In this document: one piece after another, positions 10,974-21,641 of the stretch
How the letters are laid out: every line of letters starts with the position of its first letter
Numbering within the stretch: position 1 is the stretch's first letter
NCBI GenBank assembly: GCA_010093685.1
Contig: MU006252.1
Location: 26,307 to 90,306, forward strand
Reading direction: 5' to 3'
DNA from: Ophiobolus disseminans
Lineage: Eukaryota > Ascomycota > Dothideomycetes > Pleosporales > Phaeosphaeriaceae
DNA length: 64,000 nt
Notes under the pieces: generated by a model
Told to the model about the DNA's origin: nothing
The model's input: the letters and a program-made list of their open reading frames with translations, nothing else
Database searches by the model: none
Program-made: the position numbers and the translations under genes

Positions 10974-11405
10974 TCAAACAAATGGCTTCGGTTCTTGCGT
11001 CGTGCGCCCGGTATAGCTGCTGTCCACAGTCTGCATCGACAACCTTGGATCCGTCTTGGTTAACCGGACACCACCATTCACACCGTAAGAACTTCCAGTT
11101 TCGGTTCGGTACGTCGTCACTGGTCGCTGGGGAATGTCCATCCGCTTCTCGTGCAAAGTCTCGTCGCTTGTAATGGTTCCGTCATTCTGCTCAGTCATCT
11201 CCGGATCCGGTTGCTTCTTCTTCCGTCGCGTGCAGCAGCATGTTCGATTGTACGGATAGCACCAGAAGAGCCACGAAACGACCCAGATGAGAATAAACAC
11301 TGGGATAATGCCGATGCCAACAATGAGCCCGATGGCTGTTGTTGAGATTCCTCCACTAGAACCACTTGAGAATTGGCGTGCTACAAGGTGACTAATGGCT
11401 GGCAT
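10974..11405 (-). CDS. Small single-pass membrane protein, 143 aa
   Basis: One exon, 143 residues. A short Ser/Gly-rich N-terminus is followed by a long hydrophobic helix at about 20-49 (AIGLIVGIGIIPVFILIWVV), then a tryptophan/cysteine juxtamembrane segment and a strongly basic stop-transfer cluster (TRRKKK). The rest is a hydrophilic Thr/Ser/Tyr-rich tail. The charge pattern predicts the tail in the cytoplasm. The triple cysteine after the helix could be palmitoylated. No catalytic domain or known family. One of eleven single-pass proteins on this strand of the window. Confidence 0.65.
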   Translation of the reverse strand: MPAISHLVARQFSSGSSGGISTTAIGLIVGIGIIPVFILIWVVSWLFWCYPYNRTCCCTRRKKKQPDPEMTEQNDGTITSDETLHEKRMDIPQRPVTTYRTETGSSYGVNGGVRLTKTDPRLSMQTVDSSYTGRTTQEPKPFV

Positions 11406-12043
11406 GATTTCGTTGATATTCTGTCCCCGAGGTATAATTAAGAGGCGAGTGACGACGTGGCTAAGTTCTTGATGATAGATATATAGCCCGCGGTGTGAAT
11501 TTATGGAGTAGCTGCGAGCTCACAAACGACAGTGTCACTGTGAAGGCACGAAGAGGAAATGACGAGGACGGGAAACGCAGGTACGAGGGTCACCAAGCAT
11601 GACCTGCTTCACTGTCGGCTTCTTTGTACCGGACCAAGGCGGAGCAGCTTAGTGGGCGTCATGTGGGCCATCCATGGTACATTTAGCGGGTGACGCACAC
11701 TAAATCCATCCTGAGGCCCTGCGTGTCATGGCTTACGCACTGTAGAAAGGCCAGTTCCAGGGCACCAAGACGCTACACATTTGTTGCAGAAGCCGCGAAG
11801 CCGAAAAGTTGGAGAATGCTCAGGGCAAGTGGTGCGAACAGCATCATTCCGTTGTGGCCTGGCAGCGTTAGCCTTGATACGTGCTAGTGGGCCGGGTTAC
11901 GCGGCTGGATTCGATGACCGCATAGAAAAGCAAGGTTCATGACGGCCAAGTGCCGCGTGCTCCTCGGCGGCTGGGACCGCAATTGACTACTGAAACTTCC
12001 GACTTCAATACCTCGAAATAACTTCGAGGTTTCGAACTGGACA
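11406..12043. other. Intergenic, no feature recognised
   Basis: Promoter of the 143-residue membrane protein and 3' end of the ABHD12-like gene. No supported gene. Confidence 0.55.
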
Positions 12044-13426
12044 TCAGACGGAGCGTTGCAGGCCTTCTATTGCTGTCGTGCGACAGTGAAGTTTCGGCAC
12101 GTTTGCCGGTGCGCAGAGCCGGGTTCTGGGAAACACTTACCTCCGTGCTTGGCGATTGTCTTCTGGATGCTTCTCGAACCGCATCGCCATACTTCTTGTC
12201 TCCCAGCCTCGCCTAAATCAACCACGTGCAGATTCTTGGGAATGCCATCATGCGGCGATGTTGCGTTCACTGCGGCCTGTAATGTTGACTTGAACAGCGC
12301 TTCCGTCTCAACCCACGGCATCGTCGTGTCGTTTTCTGCATGCACAAACACGAGCTGGAGGCGTGCGCAATTTTCTAGTCAAGGTCAGCACTAATCCGGC
12401 GTTGTGTCGCTCCTCCTGGCTATGTTCAACATAGTGGGATAGCCGATACTCAGCGGGGGCTGGGGATACAATGACTCGACAAACTTACGCGCAAGCTCGG
12501 CAAGCCGAGTGTCGCTGTGCCATGTGTCTCGCATCCTGCTACTGAACCAGCCTTGAAAGGTGGATGACAATTTGATGGGAGCAAGAACCGGAACGACTCC
12601 TCCGATCGAGTATGAAGCAAAGGCACCTCCTGCATTTGTGAAGGCTGCACACAAGATCAGTCCTGCGAATTCGATGCCAATCTTCATGTAATGATGTGCA
12701 ATGCCCGAGACCACAGCTGTGCCGAGTGAGTGTCCCAGAAGCACGATGCGGTCTGGCGAGATCCGCGCTCTGTTCAGCGCCCAGTCAACGACTGCTTCCG
12801 CGTCACTCAAAAGACCAGTTTCTGAGGGTGTACCCGAAGATCTTCCAAAGCCACGGTAATCGAAAGCAAGAACAAAGATCTTTCCAGAGGCTCCTGAAGC
12901 ATACGACCGATATTCTTCGGTTCGTCTTTGTTGAGCTATGGTAGCACTGTTGCCGTGAAAGTAGATGAGTAGCCGCGCTTCAGGGTCGGCTCTTAGAAGC
13001 CTGAAAGCGAGCTTCTCTTCGATATCATCGACGCCAGCCCGTTCGGTAATGAAGTCTTCAGAATGTTTGGCATAGACTCCCAGTGGCGCAACAAGCCATG
13101 TGAATAATTGTTCATTGTCGTTCGTTGTGATGCGAAAGGGCGTGACCTGGTTCTCTGCTCGTGTGAGCAACAGCCAATGCAATATCGTAATTTCCAGCAG
13201 GCATACTCAAAAACCCAGCTCTTTCAGGCTCCGTCAGCCATTTGCCAGGGGAGAAGGTTACCCAATGTAGATAAAGCATCTCTGAACGAAGCCGTTAGTC
13301 GTTGGTCAATAGCTAGCAAGCATACTTACGCTTCTGCACCCACGGAATACAGCATAGCAATGTCGCAGGTATCCATATTGTGCTCACAAACGATAAAGAA
13401 ACGCCTACAATAGTATACAGACTCAT
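12044..13426 (-). CDS. Alpha/beta hydrolase, ABHD12/Bem46-like
   Basis: Five exons (13330-13426, 13207-13281, 12489-13154, 12141-12374, 12044-12066) join to 364 residues. An N-terminal hydrophobic anchor (about 5-27) precedes the family segment HWVTFSPGKWLTEPE. The core has the oxyanion strand LIYFHGNSAT, the DYRGFGRSSGTP strand, the nucleophile elbow LLGHSLGTAV, and the acid region HAENDTTMPW. The last 23-nt exon supplies the C-terminus after a candidate histidine in KHGEG. Relatives are membrane-anchored serine hydrolases with lysophospholipase or monoacylglycerol lipase activity, and in yeasts act in cell polarity. The first four exons are well supported; the tiny last exon is less certain. 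Divergent from the GFA gene across a 400-bp shared promoter. Confidence 0.82.
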
Positions 13427-13825
13427 TGTGAGTCGAGTGTGAAAGAAGAGGTAGATGCAGCAAGTGAGACGTGAGTGGTGCGTGACGCGAGCCTGCCTCC
13501 AAGCGTGGCGTGTGCTTCTGCAATCTCACCAAGACGGCAGGTGTTGATTGCAGCGACTTCCTCCTCCATCAAGTCGCATTGAAGTGTTTGTAGTATCCAG
13601 CATCTCCGTCGCGCAATATCGCTAGGACATGAATAAGTTTGTAGCTTCTCCGCATTCGTGCTACACGAACCTGCAGCTGCTGCCTGATGCAACTCGCGAT
13701 TCGAGCCTCATCCGGCAATAAGCTGAGCTCGTCTTTCAACACCCCGCCTCTGAAGTATAAGATCGGGTCGTCGGTCTCTTTTTCAAACAGCACCCTAGAC
13801 TCAAGTATTCTGCCGCTTTCACACA
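13427..13825. promoter_or_regulatory. Divergent promoter region
   Basis: About 400 bp between two divergently transcribed genes, the ABHD12-like hydrolase and the GFA-domain protein, so it must hold both promoters. I see no well-defined operator motif. Confidence 0.5.
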
Positions 13826-14419
13826 ATGTCTGGCCTCAAAGCTTATCCTGGATCCTGCCATTGCGGCGCTGTCCAGTACCAGGTCAAGCTCAAATTCCCA
13901 CCTGTCCACGACCCCTCCGCCGCGTCTATTCACATATACAAGTGTAACTGCACAACATGCCACAAAATGGGCTATTTCCACCTTCGCCCTATCAACCCAG
14001 CAGAAGACTACATCCTCACTTCACCCACCAGCGTTGACGAGCTAGGCGACTACCGCTGCTTCGCCGAGAAACACGGGTGGTACTTTTGCAAGAAATGCGG
14101 CGTGCGTTTCCTTGGGCTGGGCGGATCGTGGGAGCAAGTTGAGCTCGACATTGAGCAATGGGCGGGCACAAAGAATGAAGGCGAGGAAGAGAAGCTGCAG
14201 AAGGTGTGGAAGACGAAGGGCGAGCCGAAGATAGTTGAGAAACAGGGAAAGAAGGTTACGAAGCCGTACTATCTGAGCGTCAATGCTGTCACGCTGGAGC
14301 CAAGCGAGGATATCGACCTGCGCAAGTGGCATGAGAAGGGTTGGATTTTGTACGTTGAGACTAGGAGGGAGGATGGAACACCAACAGGTACAACGCCGCA
14401 TGAGGGTGGTATGTACTGA
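13826..14419 (+). CDS. GFA/CENP-V-type zinc protein
   Basis: One exon, 197 residues. It opens with the GFA-domain metal ligands: GSCHCGAVQYQV near residue 10, YKCNCTTCHKMG near 40, and WYFCKKCGVRF near 85. This Cys pattern marks the glutathione-dependent formaldehyde-activating (GFA) superfamily, with a structural and a candidate catalytic zinc. Members are annotated as S-hydroxymethylglutathione synthase or carbon-sulfur lyase, but for most fungal paralogs the reaction is unknown. A Lys/Glu-rich insertion lies at about 112-150, and the C-terminal part (KPYYLSVNAVTLEP) is typical of the family. No targeting signal. Confidence 0.9.
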   Translation: MSGLKAYPGSCHCGAVQYQVKLKFPPVHDPSAASIHIYKCNCTTCHKMGYFHLRPINPAEDYILTSPTSVDELGDYRCFAEKHGWYFCKKCGVRFLGLGGSWEQVELDIEQWAGTKNEGEEEKLQKVWKTKGEPKIVEKQGKKVTKPYYLSVNAVTLEPSEDIDLRKWHEKGWILYVETRREDGTPTGTTPHEGGMY

Positions 14420-14574
14420 GGCTGCAATGGGCTGAGTGAAGGAAGATGTGTTTTTGTAAGTGCAGATTATCACGGCACGGCATGTCTGCTGATGAAGAGT
14501 AAATGCATAATCAACTATTGAGTTTTCTATCTGAGTGGACCCAGTGTGCCGTGTACTTTTCGATGAGGTTAGAG

Positions 14575-14665
14575 TGGCCTGGATCGACTTGCAATGCTTT
14601 GCACACCTGCAGGAACAAGCATAAGTTGGCCTGGAGCGATTCGCAGAGCTTTGCACACCTGCAGG
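14575..14665. repeat. Pair of 39-bp direct repeats
   Basis: Bases 14575-14613 and 14627-14665 share a 39-bp unit beginning TGGCCTGGA and ending TTTGCACACCTGCAGG, with a few substitutions in the middle and a 13-bp spacer (period 52 bp). They lie between the convergent 3' ends of the GFA gene and the next membrane-protein gene, so they may fall in a 3' UTR. No inverted ends or ORF suggest a mobile element. Confidence 0.85.
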
Positions 14666-14792
14666 CTTTCTGCCTAACATTCAATTCCCCAAACGCGTTA
14701 ATCGTAGCCCAGGTTAATCGAAGCGATGCAATGCGAAGGTTGTACATGAGTGCCAACTACCACAGTAGCAAAGGTCAAGATACCCTCAAGTC

Positions 14793-16127
14793 CTACGATT
14801 GTGGAGTGTCTTCTCTACCTCGCCACTGTGGAGAGCCTTCTCGCTCTCGCCACCGTGGAGACCCTTCTCGCTTTCGCCGACCTGGCATTTCATACTCCTC
14901 TCCCATCCGCTCCGACTCCTTACCTATACCCTTGTAGCTGTAAGATGGTTTCGGCTCAGTAGGATACGGTAGAGGAGCTTGCGAAACCTTTGCTGAACGT
15001 CGATCAATCGCCTGCGGATCCATTCCCAGCCCACCGTACCCACCAAGCCGGCGCTGGTCGCGGATGTTGAGCGAGCTGGAGACTGCATATGTGCGATCGT
15101 GCATGGCATCGTCACGGCGGCGCTGCGCCTCCGTTTCGCGGGGGACCACAACTTTGTTTAAGTAAGTGGAGTAGGTGGATGGTGAGACATCGTAGTCGCC
15201 ATGTGGGGGGATTTGGTGATCGTTGGGTGCCGATATGTGTGAATGAGCGGGCCCAGCGTAGAGATGGTTGGAATCGTGGGCTGCAGGCTCATAAGAGACT
15301 GACCCGGGGGGATGGAACTGCTCTCGTGATTCGAATGGCGTACCATGGCCGGAGTAACGATCCATGGTAGTTGAACCAGAGCTGACTGAGCGTCGACTGT
15401 CAGCGGATTGACGCTGTTTCCCTTTACTAACGAATGCACCTTTTGTACGGGTCCAGAGCGAAGGTTTGCTGGCATCGGGAGCGTCGAGGGCAGCCGTAGC
15501 TGCGTCGTGTCTGACTTTCTCATCAGCTTCAAAGTTCGACGTCACGCTTCGTTCCACATCAAGATCCGCCGTACCAAATGGGGGAGAAAAGATTATCGCA
15601 CGCGAAGAGTTGCCCTCACGAGCCCCAACCATTGCCGGAGTGATGGGTCTGAGATCGCCGTCCTTGTACTTCTGCAGCTCAGCCTTGGTATATTTGCACT
15701 CCGGGGGGCATCCCTTGTGAAGTCGAAGAACGAGGGCATAAGCGATATAGCAAAGAACGATAAGAGCTATCAGGATAATGGCGACCAAGAAAAGTGCGAC
15801 CACATCGGGACTCCAGTTCTTACCGCCCTTAGGCTCGGGACGGGCATCCGGACTAGCAACGGGAGATGATATGGGCCGGCCAGATGGCCGTGGTGAAGCC
15901 GATAATGGGGTGTGCGAATATGCGGGCGCAACCGGGAAGGGATTTGTTGACGGCCCTGGTGGAGCAGAGGATGAGATGGCACTCAGCACTGTTGAGTGGA
16001 TATCGGACTGAGCCGAGGTGACCGATGGCGATGGATTCTGTTGGCTGCTAAGAGCCGTGGCTGCAGGTGCAGACGGGTAGACAGTGATGAAATCGTAGGA
16101 AGTGACGAAAACAACGTTTCCTGACAT
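14793..16127 (-). CDS. Single-pass membrane protein with long disordered tails, 444 aa
   Basis: One exon. The N-terminal ~105 residues are Ser/Pro/Ala/Thr-rich without a clear cleavable signal. One helix follows at about 110-136 (VVALFLVAIILIALIVLCYI), then RLHKG and a CPPEC pair. The remaining ~300 residues are hydrophilic, rich in Ser, Pro and Tyr, and end in a short imperfect tandem repeat built on EGSPRWRERE. The shape resembles fungal cell-wall sensor-like or mucin-like proteins, with a putative O-glycosylated exterior and a disordered cytoplasmic tail, but no WSC or CFEM domain is present. Function unknown. Confidence 0.7.
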   Translation of the reverse strand: MSGNVVFVTSYDFITVYPSAPAATALSSQQNPSPSVTSAQSDIHSTVLSAISSSAPPGPSTNPFPVAPAYSHTPLSASPRPSGRPISSPVASPDARPEPKGGKNWSPDVVALFLVAIILIALIVLCYIAYALVLRLHKGCPPECKYTKAELQKYKDGDLRPITPAMVGAREGNSSRAIIFSPPFGTADLDVERSVTSNFEADEKVRHDAATAALDAPDASKPSLWTRTKGAFVSKGKQRQSADSRRSVSSGSTTMDRYSGHGTPFESREQFHPPGSVSYEPAAHDSNHLYAGPAHSHISAPNDHQIPPHGDYDVSPSTYSTYLNKVVVPRETEAQRRRDDAMHDRTYAVSSSLNIRDQRRLGGYGGLGMDPQAIDRRSAKVSQAPLPYPTEPKPSYSYKGIGKESERMGEEYEMPGRRKREGSPRWREREGSPQWRGREDTPQS

Positions 16128-16947
16128 ATCTGGGAAGATTCGTTCGGAAGGGATCGAATTGTGTACCTATCGTTGTCTCAGCGAGACGCAGGAAGAACAT
16201 GGAGGGTTGTGGTTGAGTATTGTGCCAATCGGTGAAATATAGGACTAAATGAAATACTCTGATGGAAAATGAGATTATGCGTGAACATAAACTACTATGA
16301 GGCTATGTTGACGCACAATGCTTGCTCCTCCGCAACACCGGGTGCTGTTGTGTCCCATCACTAATGAGAGTCTGTTTATCTCCAAAACACTGCAAGAGTT
16401 TTAGAGAAATTGAAGAAGGGTATGAGGGTAGACAGGTCTACGTGTGTTAAGAAACCAATGGACTCCAATTATTGCAACATCTGGTAGCGGGTCGTAAACA
16501 CATCACGTCACGTTCGAGTGCCTTGACTAGCTAGTGGTCGCAACCGCGAACATTCCCTTCGTGAAATGCAGTTGTTTGGCGAGAAAAAAAATTCGGAGAT
16601 GGTAAAGTGTTCAGTTTTCAAACACTTTACTGAGGAAAAAATGAGTTTATTGACGACTTGGTTGATCAACATTAAAAAATGCATTGTGCACAGCCAAGGT
16701 GAATCCTTACAAGCACGGTGTCTAGTTTCAATGTCAAACTCACCGTACATTGTACGTGGCACAATACATCGACCTACTCCCGGCGACCGTTATGTACTTT
16801 GGAAGGTGTCATTGGCACAGGGATTTTCAATGGAGTGGCTGCACCAATAGAAGCAAAGCTTTTCACTGTTTGTGAGCTATCGCAAAGCGTTTTCGCAGAC
16901 TGCGTAGATGAACTAGACCAAGTCGATGGAACACGAACCGATTCCAG
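16128..16947. other. Intergenic, AT-rich, no feature recognised
   Basis: The promoter of the 444-residue membrane protein plus an AT-rich stretch around 16560-16700. Several short frames occur, none with recognisable features. Confidence 0.55.
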
Positions 16948-17319
16948 CTATGAGCGCGATTCGTAGCGGCGGGCTGCATCAAGGAACTCCACGGCATTTG
17001 CCTCATGTGCAGGCACCGCGAAAGTGTCAACGTGAGGAATGACTGGAGATGTCGCCCGACGTGGTAGTTGCGAAGACTTATACCACAGCTTCTGTTCCGC
17101 AATAGCTCTCTGTCGTGCTACCTTGGCTGCTCGGTGGCTCTTGTACCACGGGTAGCCTGCGTGATAGGCAAATCGAAGGACAAAGATAAAAAACAGAACA
17201 CCGATTAACACGCCGGCAGCGATGGCGGCCTTGCGTTCAGTACTGGGTGCATCGCGAGAGACTGCGTCCGGGCTGTCATCCCTGCGAGCGAGAATGGGTG
17301 GGTAGGGCGGTATGTACAT
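16948..17319 (-). CDS. Small single-pass membrane protein, 123 aa
   Basis: One exon, 123 residues. A short N-terminus with PPYPP and LARRDD is followed by a helix at about 30-53 (AAIAAGVLIGVLFFIFVLRF), an aromatic YPWYKS segment and a positively charged tail (AAKVARQRAIAEQ). A stop codon lies directly upstream of the ATG in frame, which fixes the start. The basic tail predicts a cytoplasmic C-terminus. No family recognised. Confidence 0.6.
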   Translation of the reverse strand: MYIPPYPPILARRDDSPDAVSRDAPSTERKAAIAAGVLIGVLFFIFVLRFAYHAGYPWYKSHRAAKVARQRAIAEQKLWYKSSQLPRRATSPVIPHVDTFAVPAHEANAVEFLDAARRYESRS

Positions 17320-18021
17320 CTTCGATTAGTTACCGGGTAAGAACGTGGTGGGAATAGGACCGGTGTAGCGAAGGAAGTCGTATATGATGTCCTGTGGATG
17401 AAGTCGATGCTGGCTTAGTAGTGGAGGATAGGAAGAAGGACCAAGACCATATACCCAGTTAGGTACGACATTGTTCGCATAGCGAATACTGAACAACGCG
17501 AACAAACTATGCGCGCACAATGTCCGTATTGAAGTTGAAACAGTGTATCTGAAAGGCATTGAATGCCCAAGGTGTCAATCGACGCTATTGAACGAGACCG
17601 GACTTTGCTAAATAGAGGCTCGTTGGCGGCGGCGGACTTGGGCTGTTCGCGGCGCTATTGTCACAAAGTTTTGGATTTATCAATCACACCTCAGTGAACT
17701 CGTCTTCACGTACCCGATTGAACGATAAAGCTCCATTCAAAGATTGATCATTGTGTGCTCATTCCGTCCATGCGGAGCTTCACTAGTAGCGTCAAGCCAA
17801 GGTGGCGCGTGCAGTGCAGTAGATGTGTAACGGTGAATGTGATGTTGTATTGTGTTGTGTTAAGCTATCAACAGTAGGTATACATGAGTGGCTGTAAACA
17901 GCGCTAGTACAGGATGGGTAGTCGCATCTCAACACAGGTGAGGCGCCACCATAAGTGGGGAAAGAAAGACCCCAAACCGTGAGAAGATGTGAAGACTTAT
18001 TGTTACTCGAACATCCTCCAA
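17320..18021. other. Intergenic, no supported gene
   Basis: A 77-codon minus-strand frame (17326-17559) sits just upstream of the 123-residue membrane-protein gene, but it lacks any recognisable feature and could be leader sequence. The rest is the 3' flank of the thiamine-diphosphate enzyme. Confidence 0.5.
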
Positions 18022-19902
18022 TCAACCCAGTCGCCCCTTGCCACCGCCGTACTTCCCTTCTGGCCCCTCTAGATGCGCATCCAATACCGCTGAGCGACCA
18101 TCCAGTACAGACTTGATTGCTTCTGGCAGCAGCTTGCCCAACTCTTCCGCAGTACTTGCATGCGCCGCCCAAATCTCGCCTCCAGATGCCGCTTTCGCGA
18201 TGCCAGAGTAGTCAGGGGTAGGAGCAAAACTGATGTTGAGCTCCTCGTTGCTGACTTTTGAGCCCTCGCCGTCAGGGTGAACCAGAAGCATAGATCTGCG
18301 TGGCGCGTTCCATCCCTTGTTATTGAGGACAATGGTCAGAATGGGGATCTTGTAACGCTGCGATATCCAGTAGACTGAGCCGGGAACCGAGAACAGATAT
18401 GTGCCGTCACCTACAATTTGACATACAAATTGCTTCTTGCCTTCAGTATTGGTGGCAAGTTTGATGCCCAGCGCGCCACCGCCACTCCAGCCGAGACCGC
18501 CGCCTCCGCAGTTGATCCACGAGCCGGGAAGCGTAGCTTGAATCTGGTCGGCCACGAAGCCGGTCTGCGTCACTGCTTCTACGGCCCAGATGGTGTCGTT
18601 GGGGCAGAGCTTCTTGAGTTGCGAGCAGAGATATGGCGTGGCGAAGTGGCCTGCATCGTCCACCTTGGCTTCGCTTGCGATTGCCTCGAGCTTCGATTTA
18701 TGCGATTCTTGCAATGCTGACCACCTCTGCGAGAACATTTGGCTTGAGAGCTTCTCTTTGAGGTTCGACTCGAGGTACCCGTTCAGTTGGCTGATCGAGG
18801 TGGTTGCGTCTGCTCGATAGCGTTGGATCGCGTTCAAGTAGAATACTGGCATCTGCTGCTTTAGTGGATCGACGTCAATGTGGAAGATTTTCGCGGTGTC
18901 CTTGGGGTGACATTGGGTGTTGATCCAAGGAACATCGCAATCGATGACCAGAATGACATCGGCCGATTTGATGCTGGGGTCGTTGCCGTACCGGAGACCG
19001 AGCCAAGCCGGGTGGTTCGCTGGGAAGCACATGTCGCTGCCTCCCGTGTCCAGTACACGCAAGCCCTTGACGTTGTCGGCGAGCTGGACGAGCTCTCGTA
19101 CAGCTGCATGGTTCCGTCCCATGTAACCTGCGATGACGAGTGGCTCTTGGGCGTTCACCATAGCCTCGGCAATCGTCTTGACTCCGCTGGGAGGGAGGGC
19201 TGTTGGCTCGACCGGGTGCCAGTACTCGAGTTCAAGCTTGTACGGAGTGAGGTCCTCCTCCATGGGCTCGCGTGCGCCGTACAGGTAGACGGGGCCCTTG
19301 GGATCGCTCATAGCGAACGAGAGGGCACGATTGACCATTTGCTGCACCAATGTCAGCTCCCGCCTGGTCCAACATGCCTGCCGTTGCGTACCTTGACGTT
19401 CTTGCCGGACTTGATTTCGCCGGTGTATCTGCAGTACTGGGCCACGATCTGCTTTTGGTCTGGTACATCTTGTATCCAATGGATGTATTCCGTCCGACTC
19501 CCGCGCATCTCCCCCTCGATTGTGAAGGGTGACAAGCCTGCGAAGATCAAGACAGGCGCACGACCGCACGACGCGTTGTGCACCGCGGCTCCGAGGCCCT
19601 GTGTTCCGACGTCGACGTGCACGATGACGCATTGCGGTTTGCCCGTCAGTCGCGCGTATCCGTCTGCCATGGAGAGGGCGACCATTTCGTTGGGGCATGT
19701 GATGATCTTGGGAAAGGCACCCTTCTTCTCATTCTGGCCCTTGACAATGGCTTCAATGATCGAAGGATGGTCGCTGCCGAGGTTCACGAAGACGTGCGAG
19801 ACGCCATATTCCCAGAGAGCCTCGAAGAAGGCAAAGGATGCCGTGTAGCTGCTCTATGGTGAGTATTGCTTATCAATTTCCGGGGGGTGAAGCCTACACC
19901 AT
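18022..19902 (-). CDS. Thiamine-diphosphate enzyme, acetolactate synthase-like
   Basis: Main exons 19392-19853 and 18022-19341 join in phase. I add a putative 3-nt exon holding only the start ATG (19900-19902), giving 594 residues. The N-terminal PYR domain carries the activating glutamate in ITCPNEMVALSMADGYARLT. The central domain is a Rossmann-like DHS domain. The C-terminal PP domain has the metal/ThDP motif starting GDGTYLF and ending LNNKGW. This is the architecture of acetolactate synthase, benzoylformate decarboxylase and pyruvate oxidase. The protein lacks an obvious mitochondrial presequence, so it is probably not the housekeeping acetohydroxyacid synthase but a cytosolic 2-oxoacid decarboxylase-like paralog. 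Substrate unknown. The start exon is the weak point. Confidence 0.85.
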
Positions 19903-20609
19903 GGTGCTTGTTGTGATGCCGGAATTAGTCGATGTGACCCAGCCAGCTCTCAGATGATCGTTGTCAGGATGAGATTACAGGAACAAAGCTCTTTGCGCGC
20001 CGAAGAGCACTTGTGTCTCCCCATGACGGCAACAGCAACTGCCCCACCTCGACGCGGGGAAATAGCCATGTGGTTGGAGATGCCGTCAGGGTTCTGAGGC
20101 AACGCGCTTCGGCACCGAACAACGGCGAGCGGCTTTCCGAGGTTCAGCACTGACCCATTACAAAGACCTGCCTATCCTCAAAACTCTTTCCTAAATTCAA
20201 TATTGTCTTGAAAGCGTTGCGAGGTTATACAGGCTTCCTGTTGGTATCTAAGTTGTGGCAGCTTCCGAAACGATGACGGGACCGTTCCGCACCCGCGGCA
20301 TTGTGATTGCGATAACGGATTTGCCTGCTGAGCACAATGCTCCACCAATCCACAGATGGCACCCATCCTACACTCTATCGAAACCCGTGACCTCGCCTAT
20401 TCGCCTTCAATGATGTCTCATACCCGCTTCTCGTGGCATCGTTGATGTTCCTCGTGAGAGCTATGTCTGCCAGGCATGCCATCCTGCGACAGCATCGACG
20501 TGAAACGCGTTTCATCCAGTTCGTCCTCGGTAAACAACTAGAAAACCCAACGCGCCCTCGATGGTGAGGGGAAAACCCTCAGCTTATCGAAACCTTTTTC
20601 ATTCTCATC
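19903..20609. promoter_or_regulatory. Divergent promoter region
   Basis: About 700 bp between the ThDP enzyme (minus) and the SET gene (plus), so it carries both promoters. No other gene supported; operator motifs not recognised. Confidence 0.45.
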
Positions 20610-21641
20610 ATGCTCATGCGCATCATTCTCACAGCACTCCCTTTCCTGTCTCTAGCGACTGCTAGCAAAGACACATGCGAATGGCCATCATGGCAAGATG
20701 CGCTGACCACGTGCCACGGACCTCCATCAACATATACTGTCAAAGCTAGCAATGGGAAAGGCCTCGGATTGTTCTCAGCTCATGACTTGGACGTCGGGGA
20801 AATTGTCATGCGAGAGACACCACCTTTGAAGATCAGCCCACCCGAAATCGTCAAAGGATCTGGCTATCCCATGCCAGCTGTTACGAAACTTGTTCGCAAG
20901 GAGTTTGACACACTGTCGTCCGCCGTGCAAGATGAGATCATGTCATTGACCTACCACATCACCTCGAGCAAGGAGGCGACCATGGACAAGCTGGGAATTA
21001 TCTTTCGGACGAACGCATACAACTCAGGCAAAGATATCGGCCTCTTTCCCAAGATTGCACGTATTAACCATTCATGTCGACCAAATGCAAGCTACTATTG
21101 GAGCGACAAGCTCAACAAGCGCATTGTGTATGCGACTCGCAAAATCAAGAAGGGCGAGGAAGTCTACGTGTCGTACATCCCACTGCTCCTCACTCAGGAA
21201 GGGCGCCAGAAGCTACTTGATAGATATGGGTTCAAGTGCTCATGCGACGCCTGCGCCCAAGAACGTGCCGCCCAAGATGTCAGCGATGAACGTCGCACCA
21301 CCATCCAGAAGGCTTTCGCGGATTTCGAGCCACAGCTGACCCTGGAGCCTCCCAGGACGAAGAAAGCGAGACAACAGGCCCGGAAGAACGCAAAAGCCAG
21401 CCTGCAGCTTACTGAGCTCGTCCACCAAGAAGGCCTCGCGGACTACTTCGCCAAGGCATACAGAGTCGCTGCTATCAGTCACGCTAGGGTGAAGGACTGG
21501 AAAGTAGCCGCGATATGGGCCAACAAAGGCTATGAGCTCAAGTACATAGAGGATCCAGATTCGCCGTACACGATGGAGATGCACAACTTGACCAGCAACT
21601 TCATCGCAAACTGGGAAAGTGAGCTACAGGTGGGGCAGTAA
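20610..21641 (+). CDS. SET-domain protein with N-terminal signal peptide
   Basis: One exon, 343 residues. The first ~20 residues (basic residue, then a hydrophobic run ILTALPFLSLATA) look like a cleavable secretion signal. A SET domain follows: SNGKGLGLFSAHDLDVGE near residue 47, INHSCRPNASYYW near 152, GEEVYVSYIP near 185, and the post-SET cysteines FKCSCDAC near 210. SET domains transfer methyl groups from S-adenosylmethionine to lysine, usually on nuclear or cytosolic proteins, so a secretory signal is unexpected. The C-terminal third is helical and TPR-like, as in SMYD-like fungal SET proteins. A downstream in-frame ATG at 20616 would still keep the hydrophobic stretch. Confidence 0.85.
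   Translation: MLMRIILTALPFLSLATASKDTCEWPSWQDALTTCHGPPSTYTVKASNGKGLGLFSAHDLDVGEIVMRETPPLKISPPEIVKGSGYPMPAVTKLVRKEFDTLSSAVQDEIMSLTYHITSSKEATMDKLGIIFRTNAYNSGKDIGLFPKIARINHSCRPNASYYWSDKLNKRIVYATRKIKKGEEVYVSYIPLLLTQEGRQKLLDRYGFKCSCDACAQERAAQDVSDERRTTIQKAFADFEPQLTLEPPRTKKARQQARKNAKASLQLTELVHQEGLADYFAKAYRVAAISHARVKDWKVAAIWANKGYELKYIEDPDSPYTMEMHNLTSNFIANWESELQVGQ

Noticed and set aside
17326..17559. A 77-codon minus-strand frame just upstream of the 123-residue membrane protein
   Set aside because: No recognisable features. It ends in a stop immediately before the next start and may be leader sequence.
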